Part shown: in pieces, positions 1 through 5,328 of the stretch
Numbering within the stretch: position 1 is the first letter of the stretch
How the letters are laid out: the number at the start of each line of letters is the position of its first letter
Assembly (NCBI GenBank): GCA_947505885.1
Contig: CANNMN010000094.1
Coordinates: forward strand, 1-5,328
DNA: 5,328 nucleotides
Reading direction: 5' to 3'
From: Rickettsiales bacterium
GTDB lineage: Bacteria > Pseudomonadota > Alphaproteobacteria > Rickettsiales > UBA1997
Notes under the pieces: generated by a model
The model's input: the letters and a program-made list of their open reading frames with translations, nothing else
Databases searched by the model: none
What the model was told of the DNA's origin: nothing
Translations under genes and position numbers: made by a program

Positions 1-1
1 G

Positions 2-292
2 AGTCGCCTTACATTTTCTACTGATTATTTGTTATTGCGTAAGAGCTCACAAAATCCAACACAGCGAGAACAAGTTAGCATCACATCTTCAATTAAATTG
101 TCAGATCTTTGGAAAACAAAATTAGTCGCGACAAAAGATTTGGTAACTAATCGCATGCTTTCGCGTGGAGTTACAATTTACCGCGACGGTTGCTGCACAT
201 TATTTAGTTTTTCAATGGTTGAAAGCAGTCCAATTAATCTTACTAAGCCACAGCGGACGTTTAGTTTTTTGATTACGTTTAGGAATTTGTAA
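2..292 (+). CDS. lptD: LPS-assembly protein LptD, C-terminal fragment (5' end outside window)
   Basis: The frame is open from the left edge to a TAA at 290-292, giving 96 residues of a protein that starts outside the window. The alternating polar/hydrophobic pattern suggests beta strands of an outer-membrane barrel. Near the end comes a YRDGCCTLFSF segment, followed about 20 residues later by a final strand ending in FLITFRNL. This matches the end of LptD (OstA), where a conserved cysteine site precedes the last strands and the protein often ends in a Phe/Lys/Asn-Leu motif. In the LptD family, the barrel inserts lipopolysaccharide into the outer leaflet, and C-terminal cysteines form disulfides with N-terminal ones; here the pair is adjacent (bases 191-196). 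The gene converges on lolD. Identification rests on a short, divergent piece; another outer-membrane barrel cannot be excluded. Confidence 0.65.
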   Translation, partial: SRLTFSTDYLLLRKSSQNPTQREQVSITSSIKLSDLWKTKLVATKDLVTNRMLSRGVTIYRDGCCTLFSFSMVESSPINLTKPQRTFSFLITFRNL

Positions 293-315
293 GAAATTTT
301 TTCGTCGGTCTAGCG

Positions 316-366
316 AAGTTGAGACCAAGAAAAATTCACTACCAAACTTAAATCTGGTCTCAACTT
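316..366. terminator. 12-bp inverted repeat in convergent spacer, possible terminator
   Basis: AAGTTGAGACCA at 316-327 is perfectly repeated in inverse at 355-366, with a 27-base loop. On the + strand the right arm runs into a short T-rich stretch (365-368 plus T370). The repeat lies between the converging lptD and lolD genes, where a terminator is expected. A second, mutually exclusive hairpin, GGTCT (307-311) with AGACC (322-326), shares its right arm with the long stem's left arm. The long loop and short T-run make this weaker than a textbook intrinsic terminator; it could instead be a dispersed intergenic repeat. Confidence 0.4.
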
Positions 367-386
367 TTCTCGACTGGCGGTGTTTT

Positions 387-1043
387 TTACACTGAGCGTA
401 ATTCAACTACTCGATCTGCCTTTTTCGCTAACTCTAAATTGTGTGTAACCACCAAGCATCCAATTTTGTGATTCTTCACTAAATCTCTAAGTAGAGTAAA
501 AATTTTCTCCGACAATTCCAAATCAAGATTTCCCGTTGGTTCGTCGGCAAGAATTAATTTTGGTTTGCCGACAATCGCGCGCGCTATTGCCACTCGCTGT
601 TGCTGACCACCGGATAATTGCGCTGGTTTATGATTTAAACGATCAGCCAAATCAACTTCTTGCAAAGTCTTTGTCGCTGCCGCGAATGCTTCTTCGCGGT
701 TTTTCCCCTGAATTAACAAAGGCAAAGCAACATTTTCCAAGGCAGAAAATTCCGGCAGTAAATGGTGAAATTGATAAACGAATCCGAGATGATTTTTGCG
801 GAGTTCGGTTCTTGTTTTGTCATCAGCTCTTGAGGCATCAATGCTATTAATCCAAACCTCTCCGGAAGTTGGAGAATCGAGTAATCCTGCGATTTGCAAC
901 AGGGTAGTTTTGCCTGATCCCGAAGGGCCGGTGAGTGCGACTAATTCAGCTTCTTTAATTTCTAAATTTATTTCACCAATTGCGGTGATTTTTTGATCAG
1001 CTTGAAAGAAATTTTTGGTGACGTTGATTAGTTTTAGAACCAT
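387..1043 (-). CDS. lolD: Lipoprotein-releasing ABC transporter ATPase LolD
   Basis: This 218-residue protein is a complete ABC ATPase of normal LolD length. Visible motifs are Walker A GPSGSGKT (39-46), the Q-loop glutamine at 91, the LSGGQ signature (143-147), Walker B LILADE (163-168) with catalytic Glu168, a D-loop at GNLD (171-174) and the switch histidine at 201. The segment [19 protein letters not shown] (87-105) is typical of LolD and separates it from related MacB/FtsE-type ATPases. LolD powers the LolCDE inner-membrane complex that hands outer-membrane lipoproteins to LolA. No lolC or lolE is next to it here, although those genes are often adjacent, so the partner must be encoded elsewhere. 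The ATG start follows an A-rich leader without a clear Shine-Dalgarno motif. It lies 87 bp downstream of the CarD-like gene on the same strand and may be co-transcribed with it. Confidence 0.93.
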   Translation of the reverse strand: MVLKLINVTKNFFQADQKITAIGEINLEIKEAELVALTGPSGSGKTTLLQIAGLLDSPTSGEVWINSIDASRADDKTRTELRKNHLGFVYQFHHLLPEFSALENVALPLLIQGKNREEAFAAATKTLQEVDLADRLNHKPAQLSGGQQQRVAIARAIVGKPKLILADEPTGNLDLELSEKIFTLLRDLVKNHKIGCLVVTHNLELAKKADRVVELRSV

Positions 1044-1068
1044 TTGTTTTTTGGAGTGTGTTGAAGTC

Positions 1069-1100
1069 TGCCTGGATCCCCGCTCAGGCAGGGATCCAGG
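1069..1100. repeat. REP-like palindrome with two alternative hairpins
   Basis: CCTGGATCCC (1071-1080) and GGGATCCAGG (1091-1100) form a perfect 10-bp stem around a 10-base loop. An overlapping shorter stem pairs TGCCTG (1069-1074) with CAGGCA (1085-1090), also around 10 bases; the two cannot form together. The GC-rich palindrome stands out against the AT-rich surroundings. It resembles the CTGGATCCCnGC...GGGATCCAG type of dispersed intergenic repeat seen in many proteobacteria, including Rickettsiales. On the transcribed minus strand no U-run follows, so it is not an obvious intrinsic terminator. It lies between the CarD-like gene and lolD and could adjust the ratio of their transcripts. Confidence 0.7.
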
Positions 1101-1130
1101 AGGAGTTTAAGAAAAGTGTATAACTTTTAT

Positions 1131-2324
1131 TTACTTTTTCTTTTTTCTCTTCTTCGGCCCATCCTCATCTTCGTCATCACCGAAGTCATCATCCTCTTCT
1201 GATTCTTCATCTTCATTTTCTTCTTCGTCTTCTTCGTCTCCCGTAGGTTTTTTTTCGTCTAAATCAAAATCGTCAAAATCATCTTTTTGTGTAGATCTTT
1301 GTTCGCCGGTTAATTTGTCTTTTGCGGTAATGACGATCTTGTCTTTTGCTTCCTCGAAATCGATTTTGTAAATCGCTGCATATTCACTAGTTAAACGATA
1401 AATAGCAGTTTCGTAAATGATTCTTTCCGAGTAAGATCTTTCAGAGTCTTCAATGTCACGAGTTAAATCGCGAATTACTTCGGCGAGCAAAATAATGTCG
1501 CCAGAATTAATTTTTGTTTCGTATTCTTGAGCGCGACGCGACCACATTCCTTTCAGTTTCTTAATCCCGCTACGCAGGATTACGAAGACCTCATCCATTT
1601 CTTGTTTTAAAACTAGATGGCGCAGACCAATTTTTTTAACGCTGCCAGCGGGGATTTTAATCGTTAATCTTTCGCGCTCGAAAGCCATTAAGTAGCAACT
1701 GAAATTCTGTCCGTTAATTACGGTTTTTTCGATTCCAGAAATTTTTCCTACCCCGTGTGAAGGATAGATTGCGTAGTCGCCGACTTTAAAATTAAGTTTT
1801 AAACCCTCTTCCGATCTGCGAATGACAATTGCCTTTTTTGCCACTTCAAACTTTCTGCTATCGTAAGGTCTGAAAGCAGGAGTTTCGGGCTCTATTTTAG
1901 CTGGAGCTGGTTTTTTTTCTGTTGAACCGCGAGCTAAAATTGCTTTTACCAAAGAGTTTTTTTCGGCTTTTGTAACTGGCTTGGGGATGAATTCTTGCTT
2001 TGCTCCTTTCTTCTTTTTTACTTCTTTTTTCTTTGGGGTTTGCTCTGCGGGAGTTGTTTTCACAACCTTCTTCACCGGCACAATTTTCTTTGCTAAAATC
2101 TTTTTCTCAGGAGATTTTTTTGCCGGAACTTTTGTAATTTTTTTAACCGTAATTTTCTTGGCTGGAGCTTTCTTAACCGGTGCTTTTTTCACTGGCGTCT
2201 TTTTTACTTGTGTTTTTTTCAACGGAAGTTTTTTCACAGGTGCTTTTTTCACCGGTGTTTTCTTCACTATTTTTTTTTGGCTTTTTTTCGCCAAAAGAAC
2301 TTTTTTATTTTTTTTTGCTGGCAT
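1131..2324 (-). CDS. CarD-family transcription regulator with histone-like N-terminal arm and acidic C-terminal tail
   Basis: The 397-residue product has four parts. Residues 1-110 are lysine-rich, with KKxPV pentapeptides at 21-60 that recall histone H1. Residues about 178-240 match the CarD/CdnL/TRCF RNA-polymerase-interaction domain (FKVGDYAIYPSHGVGKISGIE, then a FERERLTIKIPAGS strand). Residues 241-335 match the helical CarD domain, with the WSRRAQEYETKINSGD motif carrying the Trp (261) that in studied CarD proteins wedges into the promoter bubble. Residues 347-389 are almost all Asp/Glu, ending in KKRKKKK. CarD/CdnL proteins bind the RNA polymerase beta subunit and stabilise open complexes; typical members have about 160-190 residues, so this one is more than doubled by its tails. 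The arm probably binds DNA non-specifically; the acidic tail may contact the arm or polymerase. These tail roles are inference. The ATG at 2324 gives the full arm; starts further in would lose it. Confidence 0.9.
   Translation of the reverse strand: MPAKKNKKVLLAKKSQKKIVKKTPVKKAPVKKLPLKKTQVKKTPVKKAPVKKAPAKKITVKKITKVPAKKSPEKKILAKKIVPVKKVVKTTPAEQTPKKKEVKKKKGAKQEFIPKPVTKAEKNSLVKAILARGSTEKKPAPAKIEPETPAFRPYDSRKFEVAKKAIVIRRSEEGLKLNFKVGDYAIYPSHGVGKISGIEKTVINGQNFSCYLMAFERERLTIKIPAGSVKKIGLRHLVLKQEMDEVFVILRSGIKKLKGMWSRRAQEYETKINSGDIILLAEVIRDLTRDIEDSERSYSERIIYETAIYRLTSEYAAIYKIDFEEAKDKIVITAKDKLTGEQRSTQKDDFDDFDLDEKKPTGDEEDEEENEDEESEEDDDFGDDEDEDGPKKRKKKK
2145..2264 (-). repeat. 15-bp tandem repeats encoding KKxPV pentapeptides
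   Basis: Eight consecutive 15-bp units encode residues 21-60 of the CarD-like protein as KKTPV, KKAPV, KKLPL, KKTQV, KKTPV, KKAPV, KKAPA and KKITV. Units differ by a few bases each, mainly in the codons for the third and fifth residues, while the paired lysine codons are kept. Unit length is a multiple of three, so gain or loss of a unit would keep the reading frame. The array therefore could vary in copy number between strains. Confidence 0.8.
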
Positions 2325-2348
2325 GTTTTTGTAAAAAAATTTTAAGAT
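2325..2348. promoter_or_regulatory. Very short divergent intergenic region
   Basis: Only 24 bp, nearly all A and T, separate the ATG of the CarD-like gene from the TTG of the M23 peptidase gene. This is too short for two complete back-to-back sigma70 promoters, so at least one promoter must lie inside the opposite gene's 5' coding region, or one start is misassigned. I could not find -35/-10 pairs good enough to name. Neither gene has a clear Shine-Dalgarno motif here. Confidence 0.45.
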
Positions 2349-3773
2349 TTGCGTAACTTTAAAACGACCTTCTGCTCAATCAATTCAAGTTTTCTGAAAA
2401 AGACTCCTAAAAAATTAAAAAAATTTGACTGGCAGAAATTTGCTGCACGCGTCGACAAAATAATTGAACATCGTCTCTTCAAGCCGGTTGCCAGTTCGAT
2501 TGTAACTAGCTTTGTGCTGTTTAATGGCCTGCAATATTTATTCAATTCAATCGCTGATTATCGTGAAGCGCGGGAAAAAAAATTACGCGAAACGCCGATT
2601 AAAATTAATCTCTCCACCCTTGAAAGTAAGTTTAATCTTGCCGAAGACCAAATCGCTGAGCACCACATTAAATCAGGCGAGACAATGTCGCAGATTCTTA
2701 CTGAACTTGGCGCGGTAGAGCAAGACGTTTCAGCGATTCTTGTTGCAATAAAGCCAGTTTTCGCTCCAAACAGAATTACCGCTGGCGACGAAATTCTTGT
2801 AAAATACCGCGTTAAAATCGGTTACGACACCAACAAAGCTGTCGATCGACACGTGACGGTTACCAACATTGTAATTTCACCTTCGCCAACAGAGCGAATC
2901 ACAATTTCGCGTAATCAAAACAACTCTTACTCTGCAAAAAAATCTGAAATTAAACTCAAGCGCTACGTCTCAAAATATTTCGGTGTAATTAAAAATAGTC
3001 TGTTCGAAGACGGAATTGCCTCTGGGATATCGCCCAACACAATGATGAATATGATTAACCTCTACGGTTACGACGTCGACTTTCAGCGCGATATTCACGA
3101 CGGCGACAAATTCGAAATGCTTGTCGAAAGTTTTTACGACGAGAGCGGCAAAAAAATTAAAGACGGCAATGTGCTTTTTTCTTCGTTAATTTTAGACAAG
3201 CGTCCAATCGAGATCTACTCTCACAAGATTGGAGCTCAGATTGAATATTTCGACGGCAAAGGAAATTCAGTGCGTAAATCTTTACTTCGTACCCCAATTA
3301 ACGGCGCGCGAATTTCTTCAGGATTTGGCCTGCGTCGTCACCCGGTTCTTGGTTACTCCAAAATGCACAAGGGAACAGACTTCGCCGCGCCAAGTGGCAC
3401 GCCAATTTTTGCTGCTGGTTCCGGGGTAATTACTTACTACGGCGTTAAAGGTGGTTACGGAAATTACACGCAAATTCGTCACAATGCCGAATACTCTACC
3501 GCCTACGGCCACGCCAGTCGTTTTAACAAAAAATTCCGCGTTGGTTCAAAAGTTAAGCAAGGCGACGTAATTGCTTATGTCGGCACGACAGGACGCTCAA
3601 CCGGTCCGCATCTTCACTTCGAAGTTCTTGTTAAAGGCGTGCAAGTCAATCCAGCGAAAGTGAAGGCGACCTCAGGATTACGTCTTGGCGGCAAAGATTT
3701 AAAAGGCTTCCTAGCAGCAAAGGCGGAAATTGACAGTTACCGTAAAAATGTTCCGAATCAGATTAAGCGGTAG
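2349..3773 (+). CDS. MepM/Csd3-like M23 peptidoglycan endopeptidase, membrane-anchored
   Basis: This 474-residue protein starts with a basic cytoplasmic segment (about 17-45) and one membrane span (about 46-66), so it is probably anchored in the inner membrane facing the periplasm. Residues 105-155 (HHIKSGETMSQILTELGA onward) resemble the LysM/OapA-like domain of MepM and Csd3. Residues 205-295 resemble their second domain. Residues about 318-437 are the M23 (LytM-type) peptidase, with zinc ligands His340 and Asp344 in HKGTD, His387 in YGH, and His421/His423 in HLH, all intact. Such enzymes cut peptidoglycan cross-bridges during growth or division. The start is TTG at 2349: a stop lies at 2343-2345, no ATG occurs before the membrane span, and a later start would remove the span. 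The next gene begins 2 bp after the stop, indicating an operon. The exact bond cut cannot be read from sequence. Confidence 0.92.
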   Translation: MRNFKTTFCSINSSFLKKTPKKLKKFDWQKFAARVDKIIEHRLFKPVASSIVTSFVLFNGLQYLFNSIADYREAREKKLRETPIKINLSTLESKFNLAEDQIAEHHIKSGETMSQILTELGAVEQDVSAILVAIKPVFAPNRITAGDEILVKYRVKIGYDTNKAVDRHVTVTNIVISPSPTERITISRNQNNSYSAKKSEIKLKRYVSKYFGVIKNSLFEDGIASGISPNTMMNMINLYGYDVDFQRDIHDGDKFEMLVESFYDESGKKIKDGNVLFSSLILDKRPIEIYSHKIGAQIEYFDGKGNSVRKSLLRTPINGARISSGFGLRRHPVLGYSKMHKGTDFAAPSGTPIFAAGSGVITYYGVKGGYGNYTQIRHNAEYSTAYGHASRFNKKFRVGSKVKQGDVIAYVGTTGRSTGPHLHFEVLVKGVQVNPAKVKATSGLRLGGKDLKGFLAAKAEIDSYRKNVPNQIKR

Positions 3774-3775
3774 AA

Positions 3776-4873
3776 ATGAAAATTCTAAACACTCTCTTTA
3801 ATTACAAAAAATCGACGAGCGACAATAAAATTCTGGGCGTTGAGCGCTGTTTCATTGACTATTCGAGGCACTTAATTGCCAACGGTCACGAAGTAGTTTC
3901 AGTAACTAATCCAAAAATGGTTTACGCAGATGCGGTAAGGGCGACTGGTTCGAAATTACTTGAATTGCCAGGTTGGAATCGCTTCGACATTTATTCAATT
4001 TTTCGCTTAGCCTTCTTCTGCCTTTTTTTCAGGCCTGATGCGGTTTTGTGTCACTCGGGCAAAGCAATGTTTTTTGTTCGTGCCGCACGACTTATTAATC
4101 AAATTCTTCTTGGCAAAAAATTTCCAGTAATTGCCGTCGACCACGGAATTAATCCAAGAAAATTTCTTAAAGCTGATGCTGTTTTTACCGTAAATTCTTA
4201 CTTCAGCAAAGAGCTGATTAAAGCAGGCAAATCGCCAGATTCAGCATTTGTAATGCCGAACATGTTTGACGTTCCAAAGGATTTTGTTTTGCCAGTGAAA
4301 CCAGCTTTTCGCCACCCAGTAAAAGTTGGATCTTTGGGTCGAATTCACTGGGAGAAAAATTTTGACAAAATGGTGCAAACCTTGCCAATCCTACGTGCAA
4401 GAGGGATTGAATGTGAATACCTAATTGGCGGAGTTGGGCCGGAAGAAGAAAAATTAAATAAATTAGCGAAAGAACTTGGTGTTGAAAAAAACTTCAAAAT
4501 TCTCGGTTGGACCTCCGACAAAAAAACCTTCTTCAACGAAATCGACATTTTTGTTTTACCTTCTTTCGGAGAAACTTTTGGAATCGTTTTGCTCGAGGCG
4601 ATGCTTTACAACACCCCGATTGTAACCAGCAACAGCTGGGGTCCAGACGAGGTAATTGACGAAGGAATTAATGGCTTAAAAGTCTCAAAAGACGACAGAG
4701 AAAAAATGCCAGAATTACTCGCCGACGCAATTGAACGTTTAGTAAAAGATCAGGATTTAGCACGCACACTTGCGGCCAACGCACACCAAAAATTTCTGCA
4801 AAATTACCGCTCAGAAAAAGTAGGAAAAAAACTTTCTGACACGGTTGAAAAAATTGTTCAAAGATCTCGTTAA
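3776..4873 (+). CDS. GT4-type glycosyltransferase (GT-B fold)
   Basis: The 365-residue product has a two-domain GT-B layout. The N-terminal acceptor domain includes GVERCFIDYSRHLIANGHEV (21-40) and a hydrophobic stretch at about 74-85 that could rest on the membrane. The C-terminal donor domain starts near residue 182 with VGSLGRIHWEKNFD, which carries the Arg189 and Lys194 expected to bind the nucleotide-sugar phosphates. The EX7E motif is intact as Glu266...Glu274 in GETFGIVLLEAM. Family GT4 enzymes are retaining glycosyltransferases using nucleotide sugars, here probably at the cytoplasmic face of the inner membrane on LPS core, O-chain or another surface glycan. Donor and acceptor cannot be assigned. 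It starts 2 bp after the M23 peptidase stop, so translational coupling is likely. No full lipopolysaccharide gene cluster is visible around it. Confidence 0.9.
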   Translation: MKILNTLFNYKKSTSDNKILGVERCFIDYSRHLIANGHEVVSVTNPKMVYADAVRATGSKLLELPGWNRFDIYSIFRLAFFCLFFRPDAVLCHSGKAMFFVRAARLINQILLGKKFPVIAVDHGINPRKFLKADAVFTVNSYFSKELIKAGKSPDSAFVMPNMFDVPKDFVLPVKPAFRHPVKVGSLGRIHWEKNFDKMVQTLPILRARGIECEYLIGGVGPEEEKLNKLAKELGVEKNFKILGWTSDKKTFFNEIDIFVLPSFGETFGIVLLEAMLYNTPIVTSNSWGPDEVIDEGINGLKVSKDDREKMPELLADAIERLVKDQDLARTLAANAHQKFLQNYRSEKVGKKLSDTVEKIVQRSR

Positions 4874-4875
4874 TT

Positions 4876-4976
4876 TTTCTTGGATTTCCACTTCTGCGCG
4901 AATGAAGCGCTAAGTTTTGCGCTTCAATTTCAACGTCATTTTCAAGGTCATTTTCAAGAAGGCGAAAATCCAGAAA
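4876..4976. repeat. About 100-bp intergenic element with terminal inverted repeats and tandem 12-mers
   Basis: TTTC-t-TGGATTT at 4876-4887 pairs with AAATCCAGAAA at 4966-4976 (11 bp, one bulged base), framing a 101-bp unit that begins 2 bases after the glycosyltransferase stop. Inside are a hairpin TGAAGCGC/GCGCTTCA (4903-4910 and 4919-4926), two exact copies of GTCATTTTCAAG (4935-4946, 4947-4958) with a degenerate third unit at 4923-4934, and a hairpin ATTTTC/GAAAAT (4950-4955, 4964-4969). The GTCATTTTC...GAAAATCCAG end looks like an AT-rich version of the common GTCATTCCC...GGGAATCCAG dispersed repeat. It shares the TGGAT core with the palindrome at 1071-1100. It is probably a non-coding, REP- or MITE-like element. 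Confidence 0.55.
4903..4930 (+). terminator. Possible terminator of the M23-glycosyltransferase operon
   Basis: An 8-bp perfect stem, TGAAGCGC and GCGCTTCA, closes an 8-base loop 29 bases after the glycosyltransferase stop and is followed by ATTT. The stem is GC-rich in the middle and the position suits operon termination, but the T-run is very short. It also forms part of the repeat element around it, so termination may be incidental. Confidence 0.35.
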
Positions 4977-4980
4977 TGTG

Positions 4981-5006
4981 AGATTGTTTACCCGGGTAAA
5001 CAATCT
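4981..5006. promoter_or_regulatory. Perfect 26-bp palindrome upstream of the DUF1016-family gene
   Basis: AGATTGTTTACCC (4981-4993) is followed directly by its exact reverse complement GGGTAAACAATCT (4994-5006), with no spacer. The site ends 45 bp before the ATG of the DUF1016-family gene. A spacer-free, perfectly symmetric site of this length suggests an operator for a dimeric or tetrameric DNA-binding protein. As RNA it could also form a strong hairpin followed by TT and act as a terminator for the upstream operon. The T-run after it is too short to prefer that reading. Confidence 0.55.
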
Positions 5007-5051
5007 TTACAAAACCAGTATCCACCCTTTAACCCCTAAGCCCCAAGTCAG

Positions 5052-5328
5052 ATGAAAGTTACCACTAAAAATTACACAAAATTACTCTCAGAGATTCGCC
5101 AAACAATTAAGAAAACAGAAGAAAATGTTGTCGCTTCGGTGAATTACGAGAAGGTCAAAATGAGTTGGAAAGTTGGAGAGAAAATCGAAGATTTTTTACG
5201 TCAAAATTCAAAGCCAGAGGACCTAAATAATTACGGCAAAAAAATAATCGTAAGGCTAACAAAAGACACGGGAATCAACAGGCTCGCTCTCTACCAAATG
5301 CACGCTTTTTACAAAACCTACAAAACCC
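5052..5328 (+). CDS. DUF1016/YhcG-family protein, N-terminal part (3' end outside window)
   Basis: The reading frame gives 92 codons up to the right edge with no stop. ATG at 5052 is chosen because an in-frame TAA lies at 5037-5039 and no other start intervenes; the leader has no clear Shine-Dalgarno. The segment from MSWKVGEKIEDFLRQ (about 37-51) through YGKKIIVRLTKDTGI (61-75) to LYQMHAFYKTY (80-90) fits the DUF1016 N-terminal domain: a conserved Trp followed by an IG-like turn, then YGK..I..L, then a helix ending in FY. In full-length relatives (about 330-380 residues) this domain precedes a PDDEXK nuclease-like domain, which would lie beyond the window. The family's cellular role is not well defined; members are frequent on accessory DNA and near restriction or toxin genes. 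Here it sits alone behind a repeat element and a 26-bp palindrome. Confidence 0.8.
   Translation, partial: MKVTTKNYTKLLSEIRQTIKKTEENVVASVNYEKVKMSWKVGEKIEDFLRQNSKPEDLNNYGKKIIVRLTKDTGINRLALYQMHAFYKTYKT

Noticed and set aside
212..406. Minus-strand open frame across the lptD-lolD spacer
   Set aside because: It overlaps the ends of both genes in antisense, has no family features and no ribosome-binding site.
1071..1100. Palindrome as an intrinsic terminator of the CarD-like gene
   Set aside because: No U-run follows the stem on the minus strand; a dispersed repeat fits better.
2275..2296. TTTTGGC/GCCAAAA 7-bp hairpin near the start of the CarD-like gene
   Set aside because: It lies in coding sequence of Lys codons with A/T runs, where short stems of this type arise easily; no independent sign of function.
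1981..2334. Plus-strand open frame rich in Phe, resembling a hydrophobic membrane protein
   Set aside because: It is the exact antisense of the lysine-rich repeats of the CarD-like gene; AAA/AAG codons read as TTT/CTT give the Phe-rich pattern.
2275..2420. Sigma70-like -35/-10 pairs for the divergent genes
   Set aside because: In such AT-rich sequence many weak matches exist, and none combined a good -35, a good -10 and 16-18 bp spacing.
4923..4958. Tandem 12-bp units as a small CRISPR array or iteron set
   Set aside because: Units are directly adjacent without spacers, only two are exact, and no cas or replication gene is near.
4668..5003. Minus-strand open frame starting in the 26-bp palindrome and running into the glycosyltransferase gene
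   Set aside because: Most of it is antisense to a well-supported gene or lies in the repeat element; its only regular feature, the ENDL repeats, comes from the 12-bp tandem units.

Overview
The window looks like chromosomal DNA of an AT-rich Gram-negative bacterium, most likely an alphaproteobacterium of the Rickettsiales/Holosporales type. I infer this from four things: outer-membrane biogenesis genes (an LptD C-terminus and LolD), a CarD-family regulator with a lysine-rich tail, A/T-rich codon use with weak or absent Shine-Dalgarno motifs, and short palindromes with a TGGAT core in the spacers. The phylum-level call is fairly safe; the order is a guess.

Layout. (1) Positions 2-292 (+) are the 3' end of a gene cut by the window edge, probably lptD. 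(2) It converges on lolD (387-1043, -) across a 94-bp spacer holding a 12-bp inverted repeat, a plausible terminator. (3) Upstream of lolD on the same strand is a long CarD-like gene (1131-2324, -); the 87-bp gap contains a REP-like palindrome. (4) Head-to-head with it, only 24 bp away, starts a MepM/Csd3-like M23 peptidoglycan endopeptidase (2349-3773, +). A GT4-type glycosyltransferase (3776-4873, +) follows after 2 bp, so these two are almost certainly one operon. (5) The 178-bp spacer after it holds a roughly 100-bp element with imperfect terminal inverted repeats, internal hairpins and a 12-bp tandem repeat, then a perfect 26-bp palindrome. (6) At 5052 a DUF1016/YhcG-family gene begins and runs off the right edge.

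How the genes fit together. Four of the six genes serve the cell envelope: LPS insertion (LptD), lipoprotein release (LolD), peptidoglycan cleavage (M23) and cell-surface glycan synthesis (glycosyltransferase). The CarD-like protein probably acts on RNA polymerase at promoters. The DUF1016 gene, a family linked to nucleases and accessory DNA, marks a possible change from core to accessory content.

No complete novel system is visible. The most unusual items are the CarD protein, whose RNA-polymerase-binding module sits between a histone-H1-like basic arm and a very acidic tail, and the 26-bp palindrome just upstream of the DUF1016 gene. No rRNA, tRNA, CRISPR array or transposase was seen.
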